DNA of 38,134 nt from Rhodanobacteraceae bacterium. Lineage in GTDB: Bacteria; Pseudomonadota; Gammaproteobacteria; Xanthomonadales; SZUA-5. A model generated the notes under the pieces. That model did no database searches. It saw nothing but the letters and a program-made list of their open reading frames with translations, and was not told the DNA's origin. The position numbers and the translations under genes are program-made. The DNA lies in the NCBI GenBank assembly GCA_016717705.1, contig JADKFD010000026.1:1-38134 (forward strand), read 5' to 3'. Below are positions 1 to 10,467 of the stretch, one piece after another (position 1 is the first letter of the stretch; each line of letters begins with the position of its first letter).

Positions 1-45
1 ATCTGTAGTCCATCTTGTTCAAACCATTAGATAAGGCCAATCGCC

Positions 46-336
46 ATGAAAATTCGTCCCCTGCACGACCGTGTGATCGTCAAGCGCATGGAAGAAGAGC
101 GCATCAGCGCCGGCGGCATCGTGATCCCCGATTCCGCCACCGAAAAACCGGTGCGCGGTCAGGTCATCGCTGCCGGCAACGGCAAGATCCTCGAGAACGG
201 CAACGTGCGCCCGATCGCGGTCAAGGCTGGCGACAAGGTGCTGTTCGGCAAGTACAGCGGCACCGAAGTCAAGGTCGACGGCGAAGAACTGCTGGTCATG
301 CGCGAAGAAGACATCATGGGCGTGATCGAAGCCTGA
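46..336 (+). CDS. groES: Co-chaperonin GroES (Hsp10)
   Basis: This 96-residue protein has the normal GroES length. It begins MKIRPLHDRVIVKR and carries the mobile-loop region with SAGGIVIPDSA at about residues 22-32, the loop that docks on GroEL. It caps the GroEL folding chamber in the cytosol as a heptameric ring. groEL follows 65 bp downstream on the same strand, the usual bicistronic arrangement. Only 45 bp of upstream DNA lie in the window, so the promoter and any heat-shock operator cannot be judged. The identification is secure. Confidence 0.98.
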   Translation: MKIRPLHDRVIVKRMEEERISAGGIVIPDSATEKPVRGQVIAAGNGKILENGNVRPIAVKAGDKVLFGKYSGTEVKVDGEELLVMREEDIMGVIEA

Positions 337-353
337 TAGCGCACCGCGCTTCG

Positions 354-381
354 GCTTCACCCTTCACGTTTCACATTTAAC
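354..381. repeat. Heptad-periodic array in the groES-groEL gap
   Basis: Four consecutive 7-mers lie in register between groES and groEL: GCTTCAC, CCTTCAC, GTTTCAC and ATTTAAC. The central unit is the same GTTTCAC heptamer found in the deoB-deoD gap at 6030-6043. No clear inverted partner arm is visible here. The function is unknown, and the array sits just ahead of the groEL ribosome-binding region. Confidence 0.5.
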
Positions 382-401
382 TCTTTACAAGGATTACACC
401 A

Positions 402-2048
<1,647 letters not shown>

Positions 2049-2160
2049 TCAACCCTCCAGGTTGACCAGCCCGGGTTTTGCCTTCGGCAGGGCCCGGTCT
2101 ACCCGGCGGCGGAGGCCTTCCATGGCTTCCGCGGTTCCGGGTGGAGTTCCAGAGAACACA

Positions 2161-2188
2161 ACAAAGCCCCGCGCATGCGGGGCTTTGT
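2161..2188 (+). terminator. Intrinsic terminator after groEL
   Basis: A perfect 12-bp stem (ACAAAGCCCCGC with GCGGGGCTTTGT, loop GCAT) lies about 110 bp after the groEL stop and is followed by CGTTT. The 3' arm contains TTT but there is no long U-tract. It is the best candidate for ending the groES-groEL transcript. Confidence 0.8.
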
Positions 2189-2213
2189 CGTTTCGAGCGC
2201 CACGAAAGTTGGC

Positions 2214-2289
2214 GTAGGTTGGGCAAGGCTTCACCTGCCCAACATGGACCCGCCGCATCGTTGGGCAGGTGAAGCGCTGCCCAACCTAC
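2214..2289. repeat. Nested palindromic repeat (GTAGGTTGGGCA type)
   Basis: Two nested perfect inverted repeats occur here. The outer arms are GTAGGTTGGGCA at 2214-2225 and its complement at 2278-2289. The inner 16-bp arms are GCTTCACCTGCCCAAC at 2228-2243 and its complement at 2260-2275. The layout resembles the GTAGGTCACGTTG dyad at 5120-5205. It fills most of the groEL-hydrolase gap and is probably an interspersed REP-like element. Confidence 0.75.
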
Positions 2290-2336
2290 AGTTCGATTCC
2301 GTGCGCGCGCTCGATCGATTTGGTTCATGCTGCGCC

Positions 2337-3224
2337 ATGCGCATCGATCTGCCCACCCGTGGCCTGCATCTGGATTACGAATGGACCGGCCCGGAGAACG
2401 GCCCGGTCCTGATCCTGATCATGGGCCTGGGCATGCAACGGGTGGCTTGGCCGCCGGAGCTGGTTGCGGGGCTCGCCGCGCGCGGACTGCGCGTTCTGAC
2501 CTTCGATAATCGCGATATCGGTCTCTCCAGCAGCGGCCACATCGCGCCGCACATGGGCGTGCGCCGCGCTTTCTTTCGCTACCTGCTGCACCTGCCGATC
2601 CGCGCGCCGTACACCATGGACGACATGGCAGCAGACACGCTGGCGCTGGCCGATGCGCTCGGCGTTGCCCAGTTCCATGTCGCCGGTGCCAGCATGGGCG
2701 GCATGATCGGCCAGCAACTGGCGCTGTTGGCGCCGCAGCGCGTACTGACGCTGACCTCGATCATGTCCAGCGCCGGCCCGCGCGCCGCGCCGCCGCCCAA
2801 ATGGGATATCACGCGGAAAATGCTGCGCGCGCCAGGACCGAACAGCACCCACGAGCAGCGCCTCGATCACTATGTCGCCCTGTTCACCGAGATCGGTCGC
2901 CATCACGACCAGGCCGAGATCGATCGATTGCGCCGTGGACTGGATTTCACCTTGTCGCGCGCCTATCGCCCTGCCGGCACGCTGCGGCAGTTGCTGGCGA
3001 TCACTGCTGATCCCGACCGCAGCGCGAAACTGCGTGGACTGAGTACGCCGACCTTGCTGATTCACGGCGCTGTCGACCCATTGGTGCCGGTGGCGGCGGC
3101 GCATCACCTGATGAAAGTGATCCCACATGCACGGCTGGAGGTCCTCGAAGGCATGGGGCATGACCTGCCGGCGTGGGTGATGCCGCGGATGGTCGATCTG
3201 ATCGCTGCCCACGCGCACGTGTAG
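2337..3224 (+). CDS. Alpha/beta-fold hydrolase
   Basis: From the ATG at 2337 this is a 295-residue alpha/beta hydrolase. The reading frame is open further upstream, but that part overlaps the terminator and the repeat, so MRIDLPTRGLHLDYEW is the likely start. The nucleophile elbow is GASMGG at about 117-122 (Ser119). The acid is probably Asp247 in HGAVDPLVP and the base His275 in GMGHDLP. The oxyanion region is IMGLGMQ near residue 29. There is no signal peptide, so a cytosolic esterase or lipase-like enzyme is inferred. The substrate cannot be told from sequence. It stands alone between groEL and the beta-helix gene. Confidence 0.85.
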   Translation: MRIDLPTRGLHLDYEWTGPENGPVLILIMGLGMQRVAWPPELVAGLAARGLRVLTFDNRDIGLSSSGHIAPHMGVRRAFFRYLLHLPIRAPYTMDDMAADTLALADALGVAQFHVAGASMGGMIGQQLALLAPQRVLTLTSIMSSAGPRAAPPPKWDITRKMLRAPGPNSTHEQRLDHYVALFTEIGRHHDQAEIDRLRRGLDFTLSRAYRPAGTLRQLLAITADPDRSAKLRGLSTPTLLIHGAVDPLVPVAAAHHLMKVIPHARLEVLEGMGHDLPAWVMPRMVDLIAAHAHV

Positions 3225-3345
3225 GAGCGACGCGCGCGTCGCGACTGCGGGAGCGATCTTGTGTCCCGAGTTCAGACAGCCGAAGCTCGCGGGGTAAACC
3301 CGCTCCCACAGAAAAGCACAGCTCGCCGGACAAGCCCGATCGCAC
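3221..3345. repeat. Degenerate REP-like GTAGGAGCG / GCTCCCACA elements
   Basis: The gap after the hydrolase starts with TGTAGGAGCGACGCG and continues with CTGCGGGAGCGATC. It also holds GGGTAAACCCGCTCCCACA near 3290-3310. These are the two half-motifs of the REP-like family that is intact at 8832-8885 and 27043-27117. No open reading frame with coding character is seen here. Confidence 0.55.
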
Positions 3346-3424
3346 CGATGGCCGGGCGCCATCAACCGTGCAGTTTTCGACCTCCCGGCGTTTCCCTCCG
3401 CATCCCCACTGCTGAGGTCCACTC

Positions 3425-4462
3425 ATGAACGCCAGGTTCTGCCAATTGGCTGTCGTCGTCGCGCTGGCTGGCGCGACCGTCGCCGATGCCGCCACCTTCT
3501 GTGTCGGCAGCGCGGCAGAACTGCAATCGGCGCTGCAAAGCGCTGCCAACAATGCCGACAACGCCGATCTGATCAAGCTGCGACCGGGGACGTATCTGGC
3601 GCCGGCCGGCGGCTTTGGGCGCAATCAGGTCTTCGTCGGAAGCGATTCGATCACCCTCGAGGGTGGCTGGATCAATCTGTTCAACAACTGCGATTTCGCC
3701 TCACCCAACTCGACGTCGACCATCATCGACGGGCAGAACACGCAGCCGGGTCTGATCATCAATCGGGGCGTCGGCACCGGTTCGACGACCGTGCGGCGCC
3801 TGACCATCAAGCGCGGCTTCCAGGGCGGCAACACGATCGAGACCAACCGCGGTGGCGGCATCGCCGTGTTCACGGTGGTGGGCAGTGACGGCAGCACCAC
3901 GCTGGAGAACCTGGTCCTGAGCGACAACAACGCCAGCTTCCTCGCCGGCGGCGCCTACGTCGGCGGCAAGCCGGTGATCGTCAGGAACAATCTCTTCGTC
4001 GGCAACGGTGCATCGAGCGATGCCGCGCTGAGCACCATCAGCAATGGTTCGGTGGTCTACGTGAACAGCAACACCTTCACGCAGAACGTCAATCCCAGCC
4101 CGAACGGCTATGCACTCGGTTTCAACGGCGACAGCGCGGTGTATCTGTCCAACAACATCCTCTGGAACAACAGCAGTCGCGACGTGTTCGCCAGCAACCG
4201 CACGCTGATCGCCAACATCGTGCAGACGCTCGGAGGCACGCTGAGCGCGAACAGCAACGGCAATACCAACGTCGATCCGCGATTTACCAGCGCCAGCGAT
4301 TTTCGTCTGCAGCCCAATTCGCCGGCGATCAACGAGGGCGCCAATACGCCCTTCGGCGGCCTGGCCGATCGCGACCTGCTCGGCGCCGTGCGCATCATCG
4401 GGCCGGCGGTCGATCGCGGTGCCTACGAAAGCGAGCGCGGGTTTGCCAATGGGTTTGAATGA
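3425..4462 (+). CDS. Secreted right-handed beta-helix protein with NGFE tail
   Basis: This 345-residue protein has a clear Sec signal peptide (MNARFCQLAVVVALAGATVADA, cleavage near residue 22). The rest shows the irregular Asn/Val/Gly-rich ladder of a parallel beta-helix, with repeated NN, SNNIL and VRNN turns. It ends with a segment typical of choice-of-anchor Q beta-helix proteins (SPAINEG, then DRDLLGA, then DRGAYE) and a final FANGFE. Short tails of this NGFE/DGFE kind are, to my knowledge, common on exported Xanthomonadales proteins and may be a sorting or processing tag. No catalytic residues can be assigned. An extracellular or surface role, perhaps in polysaccharide binding or cleavage, is only a guess. 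Confidence 0.8.
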   Translation: MNARFCQLAVVVALAGATVADAATFCVGSAAELQSALQSAANNADNADLIKLRPGTYLAPAGGFGRNQVFVGSDSITLEGGWINLFNNCDFASPNSTSTIIDGQNTQPGLIINRGVGTGSTTVRRLTIKRGFQGGNTIETNRGGGIAVFTVVGSDGSTTLENLVLSDNNASFLAGGAYVGGKPVIVRNNLFVGNGASSDAALSTISNGSVVYVNSNTFTQNVNPSPNGYALGFNGDSAVYLSNNILWNNSSRDVFASNRTLIANIVQTLGGTLSANSNGNTNVDPRFTSASDFRLQPNSPAINEGANTPFGGLADRDLLGAVRIIGPAVDRGAYESERGFANGFE

Positions 4463-4555
4463 AAGCGTAATTCCGGATGACGCGCTGCCGTCGCGGGACT
4501 GGCGTCGCTCTTGCCGAGCATCACGTAACCGTACGATTTTCAAAGGGATAGAAAA

Positions 4556-4633
4556 GGGGCAGGGGGCAGGGGACCAACCTTGCCGCACGGCCCGACCGTA
4601 ACGTGGACTCGACCCCCTGCCCCTGCCCCTTTT
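4556..4633. repeat. Inverted heptad repeat GGGGCAG
   Basis: The left arm has GGGGCAG at 4556-4562 and 4563-4569, then GGGACCA. About 35 bp later a C-rich complementary arm (4611-4633) ends in CCCCTTTT. The pair can form a long hairpin between the convergent beta-helix and cdd genes, so it could act as a bidirectional terminator. Its G-tracts could also form a quadruplex. It belongs to the group of 7-nt-periodic intergenic arrays in this window. Confidence 0.65.
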
Positions 4634-4683
4634 GGACTTGTTCGACGCGCGAACAAGCGCAACGCCAGGGGTGACCGCGAGTC

Positions 4684-5094
4684 CTACAGCGTTTCCAGCT
4701 GGAAGGAATGCGGCAGCAGATCGCCGATCTGGGCGTGGATGATCTCGCCACTGGCGCCGAGGAACAGCACTTCGGCATTGGGGCCCAGTTCCTTGATCAT
4801 CTGCCGGCAGGCGCCACAAGGCGGGATCGCCAGGAATTTTCCGGCGCGATCGGTGGCGCTGATGGCAATGGCTGTGAGCTGGAATCCGGCGCCCTCGGCG
4901 CGCACCGCCGCCGCGATGGCATTGCGCTCGGCGCAACTGCCGATACTGAAGGCGCCGCTCTCGACATTGCAGCCCGAGAACATCTTGCCGTTGGCCGAGC
5001 GCAGGGCGGCGCCGACGAAGAGTTGTGAATACGGCGCATAAGCCTGTTTCAAGGCCAGCGCCGATTCGTCGAGCAGATCCTGGTGCATGGTCAT
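4684..5094 (-). CDS. cdd: Cytidine deaminase
   Basis: This is a 136-residue protein of the short, tetrameric cytidine deaminase class. It hydrolyses cytidine and deoxycytidine to uridine and deoxyuridine in the cytosol. The zinc site is visible as CAERNAI (Cys, catalytic Glu) at about 54-60 and PPCGACRQ (two Cys) at about 91-98. The nucleoside-binding segment NVESGAFSIGSC precedes the first motif. AAGGA lies six bases before the ATG and supports this start. It is the last gene of the deoA-deoB-deoD-cdd series, 114 bp after deoD, a gap that contains a palindromic repeat. Confidence 0.95.
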   Translation of the reverse strand: MTMHQDLLDESALALKQAYAPYSQLFVGAALRSANGKMFSGCNVESGAFSIGSCAERNAIAAAVRAEGAGFQLTAIAISATDRAGKFLAIPPCGACRQMIKELGPNAEVLFLGASGEIIHAQIGDLLPHSFQLETL

Positions 5095-5119
5095 CGGCGA
5101 TCCTTGGTCATTGCCGAAA

Positions 5120-5205
5120 GTAGGTCACGTTGACCGCGCAGCGGTCTACGTGACAAGAGGTGCCCCGTGTCACGTAGGCCATGAAGCGCGGCCAACGTGA
5201 CCTAC
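5120..5205. repeat. Nested palindromic repeat (GTAGGTCACGTTG type)
   Basis: The outer arms GTAGGTCACGTTG (5120-5132) and CAACGTGACCTAC (5193-5205) are perfect complements. Inside are CCGCGC/GCGCGG and TACGTGAC/GTCACGTA pairs, so the whole folds as a long stem. The same core recurs as a compact dyad at 9450-9472. It lies between deoD and cdd and may stabilise the upstream mRNA or reduce read-through. Confidence 0.75.
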
Positions 5206-5208
5206 ATC

Positions 5209-5913
5209 TCATGTCACCGCCGCCAACGCCACCTCGATCATCTGATCCAGGCCGATCTGACGTTGCTCGCTGCTCATCCGGGCGCCGCTGATCAAGTGAT
5301 CGGATACCGTCAGCAGGGCGGCTGCTTGCGCGCCACGTTCGGCAGCCGCGGTGTACAGGCCAGCGGCCTCCATCTCGATGCCGAGGACGCTGGCGCGCCG
5401 CAGCATGTCGATCAGTCCCGGCGCGGCGTTGTAGAACAGATCGGTGGAATACACGTTGCCGATGCGCAGCGGCCGACCCGCCGCTTTCGCCGCATCGTCA
5501 ATGGCGCGCGCCAACGGCCACGAGGCGATGGCTGCCAGGTCGTAGCCGCCAAAACGCGTGCGGTTGACCCCGGAGTCCGTGCTGGCGCCAAGGCCGAGCA
5601 CCAGATCGCCGATTTCGACCTCATCCAGCACGGCGCCGCAGGTGCCCACGCGCAGCACGCGCTTGACGCCGTAGTGGTCGATCAGTTCGCTGGTGTAGAT
5701 CGAGCAAGACGGGATGCCCATGCCGCCGCCCATCACCGAGACGCGCTGGCCGCGATACGTCCCGGTGTAGCCGTACATGTTGCGCACCGCGGTGACCTGC
5801 ACCGCGCCCTCGAGAAAACGCTCGGCGATGTACTTGGCGCGCAGCGGATCGCCGGGCAGCAGCACGGTCTCGGCAAAGGCGCCAGCGGGAGCTTCGATGT
5901 GGGGGGTGGTCAT
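5209..5913 (-). CDS. deoD: Purine-nucleoside phosphorylase (DeoD type)
   Basis: This 234-residue protein starts at the ATG that gives MTTPHIEAPAG, matching the E. coli DeoD N-terminus. The frame stays open for 26 codons upstream but that part is low-complexity. The enzyme splits purine (deoxy)nucleosides with phosphate to free base and (deoxy)ribose-1-phosphate. Visible signatures are LLPGDPLRAKYIAE at about 17-30, the phosphate/ribose segment GGGMGIPSCSIYTSEL and the purine-binding SVLGIEMEAAGLY with the Glu-Met-Glu ribose site. It lies between deoB and cdd on the same strand. Confidence 0.95.
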   Translation of the reverse strand: MTTPHIEAPAGAFAETVLLPGDPLRAKYIAERFLEGAVQVTAVRNMYGYTGTYRGQRVSVMGGGMGIPSCSIYTSELIDHYGVKRVLRVGTCGAVLDEVEIGDLVLGLGASTDSGVNRTRFGGYDLAAIASWPLARAIDDAAKAAGRPLRIGNVYSTDLFYNAAPGLIDMLRRASVLGIEMEAAGLYTAAAERGAQAAALLTVSDHLISGARMSSEQRQIGLDQMIEVALAAVT

Positions 5914-5991
5914 GCCGGGGCCTGCGGTGAGGAGTGGGGGTTGTCGGTGGAAGAGGGTTGGCTGGGGCAGGGGCGCAGCGGGGGGGGGCAA

Positions 5992-6043
5992 ACGAAACGC
6001 GAAACGTCAATTGAGCGCGGCAAATTGACGTTTCACGTTTCAC
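5992..6043. repeat. Inverted heptad repeat GTGAAAC / GTTTCAC
   Basis: The site consists of exact 7-nt steps. ACGAAAC, GCGAAAC and GTCAATT are followed by a 10-nt loop, then AATTGAC, GTTTCAC and GTTTCAC. The two halves are inverted with few mismatches. Further GTTTCAC-like units follow near 6069-6100. The element sits in the deoB-deoD gap next to a run of nine G at 5980-5988. No coding sequence is seen in this gap. Confidence 0.7.
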
Positions 6044-6097
6044 GGCTCCGGGGGCACGTCAGCGCGCCGACGTTTCACGCTTGATCGTGTTTCACTT

Positions 6098-7314
6098 TCA
6101 CTGCTTCAAGAACGACCTTCCATGCTCCGGCGGCGCCAGGCCGAACCACTGCGCCAGCGTGGCGCCGATGTCGGCGAAGCTGTCGCGGCAGCCGATATCG
6201 CCGGGTGTCAGCGCCGGTCCGGTGGCCAGGATCGGGATGTGTTCGCGGGTGTGGTCGCTGCCCGGCCAGGTGGGGTCGTTGCCGTGGTCGGCGCAGAAGA
6301 TCGCCAGGTCCTCGGGGCCGAGCGCGGCCAGCAGCGCGGGCATCAGCGTGTCGAAATGCTCCAGCGCCGCGGCATAGCCGGCGACGTCGCGGCGGTGACC
6401 GTATTCCTGGTCGAAATCGACCAGGTTGGTGAACACCAGGGTCGGTTGCGTCGCTGCGGTGAAGGCCTCCAGCGTGCGTGCGACCAGGGCATCCAGACCG
6501 TTGGCCTTGAGCGAGCGGGTGATGCCCTGGGCGTTGAAGATGTCGCTGATCTTGCCCACGCCAACGACCGCTGCACCCGCGTCCTGCAAGCGGTCCAGCA
6601 GCGTCGGTGCGATCGGCGGCACCGCGTAGTCGCGCCGGTTCGGGGTGCGCGCGTAGTTGGCCGGACTGCTGCCGAGGAAGGGCCGCGCGATGACGCGGCC
6701 GATGCGGTAGGGGTCGACCAGCAGGCGCGCCGCGGCGCACAGATCGTACAGTCGCTGCAGGCCGAAATGCTGCTCGTGGGCGCAGATCTGGATGACCGAG
6801 TCGGCCGAGGTGTAGACGATCGGCAGGCCAGTGCGGATGTGCTCATCGCCGAGGCGGGCGATGATCTCGGTGCCCGAGGCGTGGCAGTTGCCGAGGAAAC
6901 CGCTGACGCCGCCGGCTTGCGCCAGCGCGCTGAGCAATTCGGCGGGGAACGACTGTTCGCGCTCGCGGAAATAGCCCCAGTCGAATAGCACCGGCACGCC
7001 GGCGATTTCCCAGTGGCCGGAAATGGTGTCCTTGCCGGTCGAGCGCTCGCGTGAGCAGCCGTGGCGGCTGCCCGGAATCGTCGACTGCGGAAATCCTGCG
7101 GGGCGCTGGCCGCTGGCAGTCGCCGCGGCTTCGGCCAGGCCAAGTCGAGTCAGGTTCGGGATCGACAGCGCGCGCCCGCGACCACCCGCATCGCTGCCCC
7201 GCGCGCACCAGGCGGCAATATGGCCGAAGGTGTCGGCGCCGACATCGCCATAGCGCTCGGCGTCGGGCAGTGCGCCGACACCGAGCGAGTCCAGCACGAT
7301 CAACATTGCCCGCT

Positions 7315-7318
<4 letters not shown>
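6098..7318 (-). CDS. deoB: Phosphopentomutase
   Basis: This 406-residue protein has the normal DeoB length and begins MKRAMLIVLDSLGVGALPDA. It belongs to the alkaline phosphatase-like superfamily and interconverts (deoxy)ribose-1-phosphate and -5-phosphate, linking nucleoside phosphorolysis to central metabolism. The N-terminal metal Asp (LDSLG), the phosphorylated-Thr segment GKDTISGHWE near residue 96, and the C-terminal metal site FCADHGNDPTWPGSDHTREH are all present. Its ATG overlaps the deoA stop by four bases (ATGA), which points to translational coupling. Confidence 0.96.
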
Positions 7319-8688
<1,370 letters not shown>

Positions 8689-8750
8689 TCAGTGCCGTCT
8701 GGGCGGGATTGTAACGCGGCGACTCGCGGGCTCGGTGGATTCGCAATCCC

Positions 8751-8786
8751 ATCTGGAGTGCGCTGGCTTGCCAGCGCTTTGGATGG
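8751..8786. repeat. ATCTGGAGTGC-type palindromic repeat (single copy)
   Basis: ATCTGGAGTGC is followed by the hairpin GCTGGCTTGCCAGC and GCTTTGGATG. The same module occurs at 28666-28697 and, inverted, at 28760-28793. It lies upstream of deoA and downstream of the globin gene. It appears to be a second REP-like family in this genome. Confidence 0.6.
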
Positions 8787-8831
8787 GAGTTCTGGTCGCC
8801 CCTGGCGGTGCGCTGATTCGCGCAGCGAAGC

Positions 8832-8885
8832 TGTGGGAGCGGATTTACTCCGCGAAAGCTCTCGCGGAGTAAATCCGCTCCCACA
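8832..8885. repeat. REP-like GTGGGAGCGG palindrome, perfect copy
   Basis: Perfect 24-bp inverted arms at 8832-8855 and 8862-8885 flank a 6-nt loop. The core is TGTGGGAGCGGATTTACTCC. Near-identical DNA is found at 18413-18464. With no T-run it is probably a REP-type element rather than a dedicated terminator. It separates deoA from the convergently read end of the globin gene. Confidence 0.85.
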
Positions 8886-8935
8886 TTGAAATCAGACACT
8901 TACGGCATGTTCGGTGCAAGCCGGCAGACGGCAGA

Positions 8936-9403
8936 TCAAGCAGCGTCCGCCAACTCATCCGCCGCCGCCATCATGGTGGTCGCCACCAGGCGGTAGAACT
9001 TGATCCAGGCGGCGCGGACTTCGTCGGTGAAGCGGTTGCCGAGGGTCAGTTCCAGCGTGCGCACCAGCGCCAGGCCGACCACATCGTAGTGGCTGCGACG
9101 CACGCCGTAACCCACATGCCGCTGGCCCAGCTGGCGCAATACCGGCATCAGCCGTCGCGGCTGGTCGAGCAGATTCACCGCGGCACCAATCATCTGCACC
9201 AGCTTGTCGCCCTGACGCTCAATATTGCCGACAAACAGTGTGCGCAGGGTGGGGTCCAGCGCGAACAGTTCGGCGTAGAAGATGCGGCCCATCTGCGGCG
9301 CCAGTGGCGCCAGTTCGGCAAAGCTCGATTGCACGATGCGGGAAGTCGGTGACTGCATGGTCTCGTTGTCCGGGGTCATCCGCCAAAGTGGCGGTCTGAA
9401 CAC
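8936..9403 (-). CDS. Single-domain bacterial globin
   Basis: This is a globin-fold protein of 140-155 residues depending on the start. Met16 at 9358 gives MQSPTSRIVQSSFAEL and is the most globin-like start, but Met9 at 9379 is also possible. The pattern is that of a Vitreoscilla-type haemoglobin: FYAELFALDP in helix B/C, the proximal His in RHVGYGVRRSHYDVVG (helix F/FG), then ALVRTLELTLG and WIKFYRLVATTMM in helix H. No FAD/NAD reductase domain follows, so it is not a flavohaemoglobin. Oxygen or NO handling in the cytosol is inferred from the family. It is transcribed towards deoA and has no obvious partner gene. Confidence 0.85.
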   Translation of the reverse strand: MFRPPLWRMTPDNETMQSPTSRIVQSSFAELAPLAPQMGRIFYAELFALDPTLRTLFVGNIERQGDKLVQMIGAAVNLLDQPRRLMPVLRQLGQRHVGYGVRRSHYDVVGLALVRTLELTLGNRFTDEVRAAWIKFYRLVATTMMAAADELADAA

Positions 9404-9449
9404 ATAGATACGAGATTGGCCCGGGAAGCGGACAGCGGGGCCGCGCGTT

Positions 9450-9472
9450 GGTCACGTTGGCCCAACGTGACC
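9450..9472. repeat. Compact GGTCACGTTGG palindrome
   Basis: GGTCACGTTGG (9450-9460) and its exact complement (9462-9472) are separated by one base and followed by TACGT. It shares GGTCACGTTG with the larger dyad at 5120-5205. It lies just after the MaoC-like gene and upstream of the globin gene, so it may also help to end the MaoC transcript. Confidence 0.65.
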
Positions 9473-9500
9473 TACGTCGGGCGTCAACTCCACCCGCAGC

Positions 9501-10343
9501 TCAGCGGCGCGTGCCGCTCAGCAGTTCACGGCCGTTTGCATCGACCAGCAGATAGCCGTCCGTGTGCTCCGCGCATTGGTGCAGCGCGGTCTGGCAGGGC
9601 AATTCCACCGGGCGCCGGAAGCGCACCGTGAGTTCGCGCGTCGGCGTGCCGGCGCGGCGGCCGAGTTCGGCATCGACCCGGGCCATGCTGCCGACGCCAT
9701 GGGCGATGGCGCGGCGGAAACCGAAGGGACGCGCCAGCCAGCCGGCCAGGTGGATCGGGTTGTAGTCGCCGGACACCCGCGCATAGCGGCGGCCGAAATT
9801 CGCGGCAAAGCGCAGCTCGGTGATGCGCGCTCCGGCCGTGACCACGCTTGCCGGAGCTTCAGCTGCGCCGCCGCCATCGCGCGGCGCGCCGCGCACCCGC
9901 GTGAAGGTACCGCTGTCCATCTCGATCACCGTCTGCCCGCCCTGCGTAATCAGCGTGCGCAAGTTGAACTCGCGACCGCGACGGCGCACGCGATCGCCAG
10001 TGACGGCAACGGTCAGCGCCAGCGGCTGGGCCAGATCGACATCGGCGTGGCGGACGATGCGGTTGTCGGCGTGCACCAGGCCGACGCAGCGCACCGGGAA
10101 ATCGGGCTGGTTGATCAGGTGGAAGTGCGCCGGCTGCGCCAGCACATAGGCGTAGGCCAGCGGAAATTCCTCGATGCTGCCGACAAACTGGCGGTAACGC
10201 GCCAATGCCTGGGCATCGACGCGGGTCGCCGCCACCTCCAGGGTGTGCTGCGGAATCGCCTCGCCATAGGCCAGACCGGGCTTGGAATGGGCAAATGCGC
10301 GCCAGTATTCGCCGGCGAGACTGGGCAGGGTGTCGACGTGCAT
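9501..10343 (-). CDS. MaoC-like hot-dog hydratase/dehydratase
   Basis: This 280-residue protein starts at MHVDTLPSLAGEYW. The hydratase-2 signature YARVSGDYNPIHL lies at about 187-199, with the catalytic pair Asp193 and His198. The segment RRAIAHGVGSMARVD follows, as in R-specific enoyl-thioester hydratases. The N-terminal half looks like a second, non-catalytic hot-dog fold, so the protein resembles double hot-dog hydratases that act on 3-hydroxyacyl-CoA or -ACP. The substrate is not determined. The frame extends upstream into the divergent promoter region, but that part lacks coding character. It is divergent from the M20 gene with 124 bp between starts. Confidence 0.8.
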   Translation of the reverse strand: MHVDTLPSLAGEYWRAFAHSKPGLAYGEAIPQHTLEVAATRVDAQALARYRQFVGSIEEFPLAYAYVLAQPAHFHLINQPDFPVRCVGLVHADNRIVRHADVDLAQPLALTVAVTGDRVRRRGREFNLRTLITQGGQTVIEMDSGTFTRVRGAPRDGGGAAEAPASVVTAGARITELRFAANFGRRYARVSGDYNPIHLAGWLARPFGFRRAIAHGVGSMARVDAELGRRAGTPTRELTVRFRRPVELPCQTALHQCAEHTDGYLLVDANGRELLSGTRR

Positions 10344-10467
10344 GGCTATGGGTAGCAGTGAATGGGCGGCGGAACGAGGCGAATGCTGGCACATCGAGGA
10401 TGAATGGAGCAGGCATCCGTTGCAGCAGACGGCATACTCGGGCGCATTCGAATTTGCGGAGCCTGGC

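Noticed and set aside
5980..5988. G9 tract as a phase-variation switch for deoD
   Set aside because: It lies upstream of the likely start and is intergenic, next to a repeat; nothing suggests a role in phase variation of a surface gene.
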